The position numbers were made by a program, and so were the translations under genes. A DNA stretch of 64,000 nt from Paenibacillus sp. MAEPY2 (GTDB lineage: Bacteria; Bacillota; Bacilli; Paenibacillales; Paenibacillaceae), in contig NZ_AWUK01000031.1 in the NCBI RefSeq assembly GCF_000499205.1, positions 1 through 64,000 on the forward strand, in the 5' to 3' direction. This document shows positions 16,511 through 25,217 of the stretch, piece by piece. The notes below the pieces were generated by a model. The model saw nothing but the letters and a program-made list of their open reading frames with translations, did no database searches and had not been told where the DNA came from. The stretch's first letter is position 1. Each line of letters begins with the position of its first letter.

Positions 16511-17491
16511 TTATTTTGCTTCAGCCGCAGCCTTCCCATCTGGAACAGGGACTCCAAAATCAGGTGTACCATCCTCGTTCCATTGAATCACCTGCGCGCG
16601 GGCATGACGGTTTGGATCATAAAGAGGGTCTCCCTCGATGTCCTTGTAGTTTCGTGCGTGATAGATCAGAATATCCGTTTTACCATCCGGTGATACCGTG
16701 AAGCTGTTATGACCCGGACCATACTGGCCGTTTGCCTCACACGTCTGGAATACCGGTTTAGGCGATTTTACCCAACTCGCTGGATCAAGCAGGTCGGCAT
16801 CTTCATCCGCAGTGAGCAAACCCATACAATAATTATAGTCGGTCGCACTCGCCGAGTAACCGATGAAGATCCGTCCATTGCGATGCAGTACTGCTGCCCC
16901 TTCATTCACCTTGAAGCCGATGATTTCCCAATCGTACTCCGGTGTAGCGATCATGACCTGTTCTCCACGCAGCGTCCACGGATTTTCCATTTCGGAAATG
17001 TACAGGTTCGAGTTACCCACAATGTCCGGATCTTTCTGAGCCCAGACCAGATAGCGGATACCCTTATGCTCAAAGGTCGTTGCATCCAATGCAAACGTCT
17101 CCCAGCGCGTTCGAATCTGTCCTTTCTCTGCCCACTCACCTTCCAGTGGATTCGCAGAATCGTTCTCCAATACATACATCCGGTGGTCAAAAAGACCCTC
17201 ATTCGTCTCGCTCGTATGGGCTGCTGCATAATATATGTACCATTTCCCATCGATAAAATGAATTTCAGGTGCCCATATATTGGCACTCATCGGTCCTCTA
17301 TCATGTTTATGCCATGCCGTTACCGGCTCGGCATTCTTCAACTCTTCCAAGGTTAATGCACGCCGAATCTCAATCCGGTCAAAGGCTGGAACGGAAGCCG
17401 AGAAATAATAATATCCGTCTGTGTGACGGTACACCCACGGATCAGCACGCTGCTCCAGAATGGGATTGGTAAATGTAATGGAATCAGTCAT
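16511..17491 (-). CDS. GH43 glycosidase, cytoplasmic (arabinofuranosidase-type)
   Basis: A 326-residue five-bladed beta-propeller glycoside hydrolase of family 43. The catalytic base Asp lies in RADPWVY near the N terminus, the pKa-modulating Asp probably in ALDATTF, and the acid Glu in KVNEGAAVL. There is no signal peptide, so it should act on imported oligosaccharides, most likely arabino-oligosaccharides given the neighbouring arabinan genes. GGGGAG precedes the ATG by about nine bases. The closest visual similarity is to exo-acting arabinofuranosidases of the family, but xylosidase activity cannot be excluded. It is separated from the broken GH43 gene upstream by repetitive DNA. Confidence 0.85.
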   Translation of the reverse strand: MTDSITFTNPILEQRADPWVYRHTDGYYYFSASVPAFDRIEIRRALTLEELKNAEPVTAWHKHDRGPMSANIWAPEIHFIDGKWYIYYAAAHTSETNEGLFDHRMYVLENDSANPLEGEWAEKGQIRTRWETFALDATTFEHKGIRYLVWAQKDPDIVGNSNLYISEMENPWTLRGEQVMIATPEYDWEIIGFKVNEGAAVLHRNGRIFIGYSASATDYNYCMGLLTADEDADLLDPASWVKSPKPVFQTCEANGQYGPGHNSFTVSPDGKTDILIYHARNYKDIEGDPLYDPNRHARAQVIQWNEDGTPDFGVPVPDGKAAAEAK

Positions 17492-17520
17492 GGGAATGCT
17501 CCCCTTTCAAATGTGTGTGT

Positions 17521-18045
17521 ATGGCTCGGAGTAATTATTTTGTAAACGCTGATGGAAAAAGAGCAAAGAACCTTTGATGGTGCATCGCGGACGCTCCGGG
17601 GGTGGTAGGGCCTTGTTGCTCTCTTGTCCTCCGATTTCTTCTTTCCACCGCTCTTGGCGGTTGAAATCGGATGCCAAAGTCACTCCTTCGGCTCCTTCCT
17701 CCCCCTTCGCTGCTTGTGCACCTTCAAAGTGACAGCTTCGCTCTTTCTCGCGCCGCTGAAACAAATTTAACTCCGAGCCATTGGTTGTGGCTCTGTATAT
17801 GTGGTGTCGCCCGCTTCGCTCAGGCGACTCTCCCCACACTAAATGCATGGCTGGCCGCTTTTTTAGGCCAGCTCTTGGTGCACCGCAGACGCTCTGGAGG
17901 TAGCAGGGCCTTGTCGCTCTCTTGTCCTCCGTCTACGCTCGCTGAACCAAATCCAAACTTCGAGCCATTGGTGTGGCTCTGTATCTATGGGGTCGACCGC
18001 TTTGCTTGGTCGACTCCACATGATCTCGAGCCATAATTATGGCTC
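17521..18045. repeat. Structured intergenic repeat, two diverged units
   Basis: This stretch between two GH43 genes holds two copies of one unit, 17579-17838 and 17877-18021. Both open with GGTGCAyCGCrGACGCTC, continue with GGGCCTTGTyGCTCTCTTG and TCCTCCG, and end with GAGCCA...TGGCTC and a GTCG...CGAC hairpin. In unit 1 the last stem is GTCGCC/GGCGAC (17806-17828), in unit 2 it is GTCGACC/GGTCGAC (17992-18014), so the stem is kept by paired changes. Unit 1 has an extra segment of about 115 bp with its own stem CCGATTTC/GAAATCGG (17631-17670). ATGGCTCGGAGT (17521-17532) is the exact inverse of 17770-17781. A third palindrome of the GAGCCA type lies at 18028-18045. ORFs here are considered spurious. 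Confidence 0.7.
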
Positions 18046-18046
18046 T

Positions 18047-19525
18047 CTATTCCGCCGCCTTGATCTGCTTGCCCCAGACGGCAATCCCGCGGTCGTTCAG
18101 GCCCGTTACCACAAGTGCTGGCTGGCTTCGCTCCCAGTCCCAGGATGGAAGGAGCTTCAACTCTTCTGTAGAAGCTCCGCCCCACGGGCTTTCTGTCCAC
18201 TCCAGCGTCAGTGTTTGTTTGCCGTCAAACGTCCATTTGCCTGAACCGTTTTCGCTTTTCGCTTTGCCGTTGGCTTGTAGGGTGTAAGGCACTGCCTGCA
18301 CCTGTCCGTCCACTGACGGGTCAACAGCCAGGCCTTCCCATTCCCCGGCGATCATCGACTTCAGAATGTCCTGTGCGTACTCACCTGCATAACGTTCTGG
18401 TGACACAACAGGCCAGCCGTCCTTGGTCCACAGCATTTTACGTACATGCAGATACGGCCAGTTTTTATCCGTCTCGCCTCTCGCATGATGCACAATATAA
18501 TAATCGTCGCCATCCTTAAGGACTGAGTTATGTCCAGGTGCAACCCAGCCCTCACCTTCGGTGAAGCGGTAACCACCCAGAATTTTGGTTCCGACTTCAT
18601 ATTGAGGCAGATGCTCCGTATCCAGCATGTTCATGCCATTTACGTCCGTGTAGGGGCCTGTTATGGAATCGGCACGGGCTACACGCACATTATAATCTTC
18701 GAATAAGGAATCATAGGAGACGAATAGATAATACTTTTTGAACTCCGGGTTATATACGATATACGGACCCTCCACTGCACCTTCTTCCGTAGCACGATCA
18801 CGGGCGGCAATGCGGGTTCCATAGCCCTCTTCCTTGAACTTTCCGGTTTGCAGATCGAGAGGTGCAATGTATATTCCGTCAAAAAAGGAACCGTATACCA
18901 TCCATGAATTGCCTTCGGCATCCACTACCGGATTGGCATCAATGGCATTCAACTTATCCTTTTCGTTCTCGGAAGTTTTAACAACCAATCCTTCATCTGT
19001 CCAAGGTCCTTCCGGAGACGCAGAGGTCTGCAAACCGATAGCCGAACGTGTACTGCCAAAGGTTGAAGCCGAATAATACATTCGGTAGTTATCGCCAACC
19101 TGAATCACATCCGGTGCTCATAGATTCACAGCCCCTGTCCAATCGAGCGCTTCCTTCGGAATACCTGGTAACGCTTGACCTACCCATGTCCAGTTGATTA
19201 GATCATCCGATTTGCGAACCATGACTCCAGGTTTCGCTTCTCCCGCTACCCGAACGTCGGTCGAATAGACGTAATATCCCTGATCCGTTTTGATAATGGC
19301 CGGATCATGTGCGTTGTTCACCGTCCAACGGGATTCGTCGTCCAGAATGGAGGTGTCATACAATCGAGTATCTTGAGGAGCTTCAGGAAAGACAGGCGGG
19401 GACACGGCTTGCCCTGCCCCATCTCCAGAACAGCCTGTAACCCCAATCAACAACAGCAGCAGCATGGAAGCAACCACTCCTTTACCTGAATTTGTCCACC
19501 CGCGGAATGTTCTCCGCTGATTCAT
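18047..19525 (-). pseudogene. GH43 arabinanase/arabinofuranosidase lipoprotein, broken by an in-frame TGA
   Basis: Two ORFs in the same frame (19525-19118 and 19108-18047) form one GH43 lipoprotein of 492 codons split by a single TGA at 19118-19120. The context reads GAVNL-stop-APDVIQVG; GH43 proteins have Trp there (compare LDVWAPDVEQ in the arabinanase at 22906-23895), so TGG changed to TGA. The N terminus has a lipobox (LLLIGVTGCSG), the base Asp is in AHDPAI, and the later parts show NAIDANPVV, EGPYIVYN and APGHNSVL. The C-terminal 110 residues form an accessory domain. It begins four bases inside the araQ-like gene's end, so it belongs to that operon. Readthrough, true inactivation and sequence error remain possible. 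Confidence 0.85.
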
Positions 19526-20364
19526 CCTTTCACTCCAGAGATCGCTACCGATTCAATAATCTGTTTCTGGAAGATCAGGAAGATGATCAACACCGGCAGC
19601 AATGCAACGATGGATGCTGCCATAATAAGCGGATAATCCGTCTGTATCGCATACGTGGCATTGAAGTTCGCAATAACGAGCTGCAAGGTCTGCTTCTCCG
19701 GTGAATTCAGATAAATAATCGGTGCCAAGTAATCGTTCCAGATGCCCATAAACCATAGAATCAACTGTGCAGCTATCGCAGGCTTAATGAGTGGGAACGT
19801 AATGCTGGAGTACAGTCGGAAATAGGAACTGCCATCAATTTTGGCTGCTTCAATAATCGCATCAGGCACACTGAGCAGATATTGACGAAGGAAAAAGATC
19901 ATGACCACGTTGCCGAACAATCCCGGAACAATGAGCGGTAACAACGTATCCACCCAGCCGAGCTTTGAGAACATGATGAATTGTGGAATCATTACCGTTG
20001 GGTACGGAATCATCATCGATGCGAGCAGAGCAAGAAACAGTTTGTTTTTATGCGGGAATCTCAATTTGGCAAAAGCAAAGGCGGCGATACTGGACGTAAA
20101 CGTCCCGACAATCGTCACACTCAGCGCAACGATCAAACTGTTTTTGATCCCGCTGAGCAGCGGACCCGCTTCCCAGATTTCTTTATATTTGCCGAACTGA
20201 ATAATCTCTGGAATCCATACGGGCGGCAGGGCAAATACATCCTGCTTTTCCTTCACCGAAGTGGATAACATCCAGATCAGCGGTGCAATCATGGCAATGG
20301 CCCCAATCGCCAGAACAATGAAGATGATCGAGTTGGTCAGTTTTCTCTTTTGACTATAAGACAT
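19522..20364 (-). CDS. araQ: Sugar ABC transporter permease, AraQ/MalG type
   Basis: A 280-residue inner-membrane subunit with six predicted helices. The EAA motif for ATPase contact reads EAAKIDGSSYFRLYSSITFPLIKP (about residues 185-205). It pairs with the permease upstream and the binding protein to import sugars, most likely arabinose oligomers given the arabinanase next door. As in B. subtilis AraNPQ and other CUT1 systems, no ATPase gene is nearby; a shared MsmX-type ATPase is presumed. AAAGGAG precedes the ATG by nine bases. The name rests on context and resemblance, not on a search. Confidence 0.82.
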   Translation of the reverse strand: MSYSQKRKLTNSIIFIVLAIGAIAMIAPLIWMLSTSVKEKQDVFALPPVWIPEIIQFGKYKEIWEAGPLLSGIKNSLIVALSVTIVGTFTSSIAAFAFAKLRFPHKNKLFLALLASMMIPYPTVMIPQFIMFSKLGWVDTLLPLIVPGLFGNVVMIFFLRQYLLSVPDAIIEAAKIDGSSYFRLYSSITFPLIKPAIAAQLILWFMGIWNDYLAPIIYLNSPEKQTLQLVIANFNATYAIQTDYPLIMAASIVALLPVLIIFLIFQKQIIESVAISGVKG

Positions 20365-20388
20365 ATCCGTTCACTCCTTTCCTTGTCC

Positions 20389-21279
20389 TCAATCCCCATC
20401 AAAGGCTGATTTTTCATTCATTTTGAATTGCACGAGTGTAATGACAAAAATGAATACGCCGAGAATCATTGCCATGGCTGACGCATAACCCATTTGCAGG
20501 TTACTAAAGGCCTTTTGCCAGATATAAAAGACAATGGAGGCTGATGAGTATTCAGGGCCGCCAGTAGGCGTCATAATGTTCATCTCGGTAAAAATCTGCG
20601 AACCGCCAATAATGTTTGTGACGACGAGGAAAAACGTAACAGGCTTCACCATCGGCCAGGTGATATTGCGGAAAATCTGGAACCCATTCGCTCCGTCGAG
20701 CTCAGCCGCTTCATAATATGTACGCGAAACGCTTTGCAAGGCGGCCAGATAGAGCAGCATCGTGTAACCGAGCCCCTTCCATACGGCCATAATAATCAGG
20801 GCAGGTTTCACCGTTTCTTTATTGGCGAGCCAGTTGGGCCCTTCAATCCCGAATAGATCAAGGAATTGGTTCACCAAACCATAATCCCCGTTGTACGCCC
20901 AGTTCCACATGATGGACACCGCAGCCAAAGAGGAAATAACCGGAATATAGTAGATTACACGGAAGGTTGTTGTGCCCGGAATTTTACGATTTAGCCCCAT
21001 CGCCAGCAGCAGCGCCAGCAAGAGACCGATCGGAATGCCAAGCATGAGATAGAATGTATTAAACATCGCTTTGTAAAATAGGTCATCGGTAAGCAGGTCC
21101 TTAAAATTGGCCAAACCAATAAAATTCATCTGTCCCAGTCCATCCCAGTCTGTAAACGAACCATATAGGGAGTAGAGAAAAGGGAACATGACAAAGATCA
21201 GCAGCCCAAGAACCGGAGGCAAAATGAACAAGTAACCGTACAGCATCTCTTTGCGATACAATTTCGATTTTGTAACCAC
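20389..21279 (-). CDS. araP: Sugar ABC transporter permease, AraP/MalF type
   Basis: A 296-residue permease with six predicted helices (YGYLFILPPVLGLLIFVMFP first) and the EAA loop YEAAELDGANGFQIFRNITWPMVKP. The chosen start is a GTG six bases after AGGGGTG; the ORF extends 15 codons further upstream without a ribosome site. It lies 24 bp before the araQ-like gene. Between it and the binding-protein gene is a stem-loop that may set their expression ratio. Confidence 0.82.
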   Translation of the reverse strand: MVTKSKLYRKEMLYGYLFILPPVLGLLIFVMFPFLYSLYGSFTDWDGLGQMNFIGLANFKDLLTDDLFYKAMFNTFYLMLGIPIGLLLALLLAMGLNRKIPGTTTFRVIYYIPVISSLAAVSIMWNWAYNGDYGLVNQFLDLFGIEGPNWLANKETVKPALIIMAVWKGLGYTMLLYLAALQSVSRTYYEAAELDGANGFQIFRNITWPMVKPVTFFLVVTNIIGGSQIFTEMNIMTPTGGPEYSSASIVFYIWQKAFSNLQMGYASAMAMILGVFIFVITLVQFKMNEKSAFDGD

Positions 21280-21384
21280 GGCAGTCACCCCTGTTTCTAG
21301 TATCAGTTCAGCATGTGGCATCATTCGATTGAAACGATCCGATCAATTGATGCCACATACCCGCATGGAATCATCCAATAATAA

Positions 21385-21420
21385 CGATGCCAGCAGCATG
21401 ATCACAGACCGCTGGCATCG
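21385..21420 (-). terminator. Intergenic stem-loop between binding protein and permease genes
   Basis: CGATGCCAGC (21385-21394) and GCTGGCATCG (21411-21420) form a 10-bp perfect stem without a T-run. Such elements after the binding-protein gene commonly stabilise its mRNA or partly terminate, giving more binding protein than permease. Inferred. Confidence 0.6.
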
Positions 21421-21432
21421 CCTTTTCATCTA

Positions 21433-22773
21433 TTATTTCTGTGATTTCTTCTCTTGCTCTACCGCTTTGTCCAGCAGCTTCTGCATTTTTGGCTGCTGCT
21501 GCTTCACATAGTCTGCGGCTGTAATCTTGCCGTCCAATACCGGCTGAATGTCGGTGAAGAACAGGTCATACCATTCCGCATTGTACGTGTAGTTACCTGG
21601 CAGAGCACGGCCGTAATCTTTTACGATATCAATGAATTCCTGTTTGTTAGCAGGTTTCGTTGAAGTATCTTTGGCCCATTCGTCAGCCATATCGAGCAGG
21701 TTCGGAATTTGTACTTTGGCATCCACCAACTGCTGCATGCCTTCCTTGGAAGCCGTGAGGTAATTCACCAATGCTGCGGCTTCTTCCGGGTATTTCGTTT
21801 TAGCAGACACCCCGATACCGAGGGAGCCGATCCACGTTGCGGATTTTCCGGTAGAGCCCGCTGGGAAAGGAAGCAAATCATAATCGAAAGGCAGTTTCTC
21901 GAAAGTACTCATATCCCATGGGCCTACAGGGAAGAAAGCCATTTCCCCTTTCATCCAGCGTTGGTACGTATCCAATGTTTGCGCTTCCTCAATGGAAGGC
22001 GTGATTTTATATTTGTTTTGCATGTCGGCAAAGAATTGTAACGCTTCAGCAAACTTGGGATCATCAATCGTCACTTTTGTTTTGCTTGCATCCAGCCAGT
22101 CTGCACCATTGCTCCATACAAAGGATTGCAACGCCCACTGTATGTTAAAGCCTGTACCGAACACGTCCGGTTTGCCGTCGCCATTCGTATCCTTGGTCGC
22201 TTGCTGGTTGACCTTGATGAATTCTTCCCAGGTATAAGGTTTGTCTTTATCAGGGAATGGAATGCCTTCTTTTTCAAATAACGTCTTGTTATATCCGAGT
22301 GCAAACGGACCCAAATCTTTCGGCATGCCGTAGATATCACCCTGACCTGCCATTTTGCCATCATAGCGGTACAGGTCGACACCATATTTCCAGATGTTGT
22401 CCAGATCCACGTCCGCATTGTTTTCAACGTAAGGTGTCAGATTCATCAACACATTGCTGTTCACGTAGGCTTTCACATCGCCAGGGTTAATATAGAATAC
22501 GTCTGGCAAGCTGTTGCCTGTGATGGCAGCTCTCAATTTTGTCGCGTATTGATCCGCAGCAGTAACGATAATTTTGACTTTGACACCGGGATGCTCTTCT
22601 TCATATTTTTTAACAACGGCTTGATAAGCCTTCTGTTCATCCGTGCCACCCCGGAACATAAACGTCAGTTCCTTGTCCCCGCTTGAACCACTGCTGCCAC
22701 CACAGCCTGCAAACACAATTGCGCTCACAAGCATAAGAAGCATGATCGTAACCAACCTCTTTTTCTTTACCAT
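21433..22773 (-). CDS. araN: Extracellular sugar-binding lipoprotein, AraN type
   Basis: A 446-residue solute-binding protein of family 1 (CUT1 systems). The signal peptide ends in the lipobox VFAGC, giving a lipid-anchored protein on the outer face of the membrane. Family landmarks are FMFRGGTDEQKAYQAVVKKYEEEHPGVK-like opening strands, DVFYINPGD and WEEFIKVNQQATKD. The ATG follows GGAGGGG by five bases. It is the first gene of the araN-araP-araQ-GH43 operon, and a cre-like site lies 24 bp upstream. The ligand is inferred to be arabino-oligosaccharide from the flanking arabinanase; this is not shown by the sequence itself. Confidence 0.85.
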   Translation of the reverse strand: MVKKKRLVTIMLLMLVSAIVFAGCGGSSGSSGDKELTFMFRGGTDEQKAYQAVVKKYEEEHPGVKVKIIVTAADQYATKLRAAITGNSLPDVFYINPGDVKAYVNSNVLMNLTPYVENNADVDLDNIWKYGVDLYRYDGKMAGQGDIYGMPKDLGPFALGYNKTLFEKEGIPFPDKDKPYTWEEFIKVNQQATKDTNGDGKPDVFGTGFNIQWALQSFVWSNGADWLDASKTKVTIDDPKFAEALQFFADMQNKYKITPSIEEAQTLDTYQRWMKGEMAFFPVGPWDMSTFEKLPFDYDLLPFPAGSTGKSATWIGSLGIGVSAKTKYPEEAAALVNYLTASKEGMQQLVDAKVQIPNLLDMADEWAKDTSTKPANKQEFIDIVKDYGRALPGNYTYNAEWYDLFFTDIQPVLDGKITAADYVKQQQPKMQKLLDKAVEQEKKSQK

Positions 22774-22796
22774 CTGAACCCCTCCTGATCTGGATT

Positions 22797-22810
22797 TGTA
22801 AACGTATTCA
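22797..22810. promoter_or_regulatory. cre-like CcpA site upstream of araN-type gene
   Basis: TGTAAACGTATTCA matches the degenerate cre consensus TGWNANCGNTNWCA at all but one specified position. Its place just upstream of the binding-protein gene fits catabolite repression. A near twin lies at 28638-28651. Confidence 0.5.
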
Positions 22811-22905
22811 ATTAGCTGAAATAAGATTTCTGTTGTTAAATTTATCAAACCCAGATCACTTTAGTCAATACTTTATTAAAACATTTTATGTTTATATAAA
22901 ATAAA

Positions 22906-23895
22906 CTAGTACGTTGGCCATCCGCTGGAATCCCACAGCAAGTCGTTGATTAACAATTTTGGATTGCCGTTATCGTCAGCATCATAGGCATGGCGTGCAA
23001 TGACGTTACCGTTATACACATCCTGGCCGCCGGGTCCCTTCCACTTGACATTCCCTGAATCCAACAGGGTTCCGCCGCCGTTCAACATGTTCACACCGTT
23101 TTTATCCACATAAGGACCTGTAATACTCGTTGAACGACCATAGACCATTTTGTACGTGCTGTTCACGCCCTGGCAGCAAGAATCAATGGAGGCAAACAAA
23201 TAATAATAACCATTCCGGTACACAATACTCGGTGCTTCGATGGCCCCTCCATTATTCGGACGCGCCGCAATAGAGGATATGCTTCCAGTAGGTTTCATCG
23301 TCGTTTTGTCGAGTTTCACAATCTTCAGACCGCTCCAGAAAGAACCGAAAGCAAGCCATGGGTTGCCAGAAGCATCGATGACCAGATTCGGATCAATAGC
23401 GTTATAATCGTTAGCAGATGTGGTTTGAAGCACTAACCCCTCATCCTTCCACGAGCCTGCTCCAATGCTGGTTGCAGACGCAAGCCCGATCGCCGATCTG
23501 TTGGAGCCAAAGGTAGAGATGGAATAATACAGCCACACTTTGCCGTTATACTGCTCAACGTCTGGTGCCCATACATCCAGACCGCTCTGCCCCGGAACGG
23601 CTGAAGCCCACCAGGAGGGCTTGCTCAGAAAAATCTGCGGAACGCGGTACCATGAGGACCCGTTATCTGATTTCAGCACCTGAATGCCCGCACCCGTTGA
23701 AAAGGTATACCATGAGCTTCCCTCTTTGATGATGGATGGATCGTGGACGGCAATATCTCCGGTCAGATTCCAGAATGCTGCAAATGCCCGAGACTGACCC
23801 GCCAATAGCAGCACAAGTACAAGCAGTGCAGGTAACGCCCAACGTTTCTTCCTGAATCCTGTCAATCCTTTGAACTTTTCCAAACTGAATTCCAC
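22906..23895 (-). CDS. abnA: Secreted endo-1,5-alpha-L-arabinanase (GH43)
   Basis: A 329-residue secreted enzyme cutting the 1,5-linked arabinan backbone outside the cell. It has a signal peptide (KKRWALPALLVLVLLLAGQSRAFA). The catalytic base Asp lies in VHDPSII, the second Asp in NAIDPNLV and the acid Glu in AIEAPSIV. The WAPDVEQYNGKVWLYYSIS and SCCQGVNSTYKMVYGRS segments are typical of endo-arabinanases. The start is uncertain: a GTG at 23895 overlaps the ribosome site AGGAGAGG, while a TTG at 23883 has a better distance; both keep the signal peptide. It is divergent from the ArsR-like regulator gene. The symbol follows B. subtilis. Confidence 0.88.
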   Translation of the reverse strand: MEFSLEKFKGLTGFRKKRWALPALLVLVLLLAGQSRAFAAFWNLTGDIAVHDPSIIKEGSSWYTFSTGAGIQVLKSDNGSSWYRVPQIFLSKPSWWASAVPGQSGLDVWAPDVEQYNGKVWLYYSISTFGSNRSAIGLASATSIGAGSWKDEGLVLQTTSANDYNAIDPNLVIDASGNPWLAFGSFWSGLKIVKLDKTTMKPTGSISSIAARPNNGGAIEAPSIVYRNGYYYLFASIDSCCQGVNSTYKMVYGRSTSITGPYVDKNGVNMLNGGGTLLDSGNVKWKGPGGQDVYNGNVIARHAYDADDNGNPKLLINDLLWDSSGWPTY

Positions 23896-24217
23896 CTCTC
23901 CTGATCAAATAGTTAATTTGGTTCATGAAGTATTAAATCAATTTAGGTATACTAGGATTATAAAAGCGGTTACATTACATTTCAATGGTATATTTCAAAT
24001 ATATATAAATCGATTCACACTATTTTTTAGATTATTAATTCATCCATATGTGATTTATACTTACATTTTTGTTATATAAACAGGGGATTTGGCATCCTTT
24101 TCTCTGCCCTTCCCTTCCTTCAACGAATCATTTATAATTATCTAAAACAAACCATATAAATGTGCAGAAGCCTGAATCAGAAGGGCTTTGTTCAGAACGT
24201 GGAAAGGAAACCCACCT
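23896..24217. promoter_or_regulatory. Divergent AT-rich control region of arabinanase and regulator
   Basis: This 322-bp stretch has no gene. It holds a cre-like site on the minus strand, TGTAACCGCTTTTA (23961-23974, one mismatch to the degenerate consensus), and the palindrome AATCGATT (24008-24015), which also occurs in the divergent region before the GH51 gene at 54323-54330. Promoters for both genes must lie here but could not be assigned with confidence. Confidence 0.4.
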
Positions 24218-25135
24218 ATGATTTATATTAAAGATCTGATGTCTGGCGTTAATATATTCAAGGCACTCAGTTCGGAAATTCGGATCCAGATCATTGAGTT
24301 GCTTGCCAAGAACCAGAGTCTTAACCTCAATGATCTCGCGACCAAACTGGGGCTCAGCAACGGCGCCATTACAATGCATATTAAGAAATTGGAAGAAAGC
24401 GGCCTGATTGAAATTAACACCGCAGTCGGCAAACACGGAATACAGAAGATTTGTTATCTGAATGAGGAAAAACTGATGGTTGATCTGCGTTCTCAGGAGA
24501 TCAGCAATCGTTATGAAGTTGAAATTCAGGTGGGACACTACAGTGATTATCAGGCAGCTCCAACTTGTGGACTCGCCACCCGGGACAGCATTGTTGGGGA
24601 ATTTGATGATCCGCGGTATTTTGCGGACCCATTGCGAATTGATGCGGAGATGATTTGGCTGGCTGAGGGTTATCTGGAATACCGGATTCCGAACTATCTC
24701 AAGCCTAATCAATCGTTTAGCGAGATCCAGCTATCCATGGAGTTAGGCTCGGAAGCACCGGGATATTGCGATAACTACCCTTCGGATATTTATTTCTACG
24801 TCAATGGAATTGAGATTGGATGCTGGACAAGCCCAGGGGATTTCGGCAATACACGTGGTACATTCAATCCAGACTGGTGGCCACCGCATCTGAATCAATA
24901 CGGAATGCTCAAGCTAATTCGTATCACTCAGGAAGGTAGCTATATCGACGGTTGCCGCATCTCGGATGTAACCCTGAACGAGATCGGCCTGGATTACAAA
25001 AGCGATATCCACTTTCGGATTGCTGTAACTGACGGACCAGTGAACAAACGGGGATTGACGATCTTTGGCAAGCATTTCGGCAACTATGGACAAGGTCTAC
25101 TCGCTCGTGTGCTCTATAACGTACAAGAGGAATAA
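24218..25135 (+). CDS. ArsR-type HTH regulator with conserved C-terminal domain (copy 1)
   Basis: A 305-residue regulator. An ArsR-like winged HTH covers residues 10-75 (NIFKALSSEIRIQIIELLAK, LSNGAITMHIKKLEE). It is followed by a C-terminal domain of about 200 residues with PTCGLAT, DDPRYF, EYRIPNY, GSEAP, WTSPGDFG, QYGMLK and FGNYGQG. The same domain recurs in the regulator at 54626-55534, next to a GH51 arabinofuranosidase. The C-terminal domain looks beta-rich and could sense a sugar, which is inference. The ATG at 24218 follows AAAGGAAA; an upstream in-frame ATG lacks a site. Divergent from abnA, so probably its regulator. Confidence 0.82.
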   Translation: MIYIKDLMSGVNIFKALSSEIRIQIIELLAKNQSLNLNDLATKLGLSNGAITMHIKKLEESGLIEINTAVGKHGIQKICYLNEEKLMVDLRSQEISNRYEVEIQVGHYSDYQAAPTCGLATRDSIVGEFDDPRYFADPLRIDAEMIWLAEGYLEYRIPNYLKPNQSFSEIQLSMELGSEAPGYCDNYPSDIYFYVNGIEIGCWTSPGDFGNTRGTFNPDWWPPHLNQYGMLKLIRITQEGSYIDGCRISDVTLNEIGLDYKSDIHFRIAVTDGPVNKRGLTIFGKHFGNYGQGLLARVLYNVQEE

Positions 25136-25178
25136 TTACGCAATTACAACACACCGCGTTAAAACTTAAAAACAAACA

Positions 25179-25203
25179 GCCGCCAAGCAATAAGCTTGGC
25201 GGC
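25179..25203. terminator. Terminator between regulator and SRPBCC genes
   Basis: GCCGCCAAGC (25179-25188) pairs with GCTTGGCGGC (25194-25203) around AATAA, between two convergent genes. Confidence 0.7.
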
Positions 25204-25217
25204 CATATTCATCTCTA

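Noticed and set aside
17541..17554. cre site before the cytoplasmic GH43 gene (TGTAAACGCTGATG)
   Set aside because: Two of the last positions disagree with the consensus, and the site lies inside the repeat region.
17671..18036. ORFs of 70-120 residues on both strands in the intergenic repeat
   Set aside because: They follow the repeat's hairpins, have no ribosome sites and are Leu/Pro/Ser/Arg-rich; the DNA structure explains them better.
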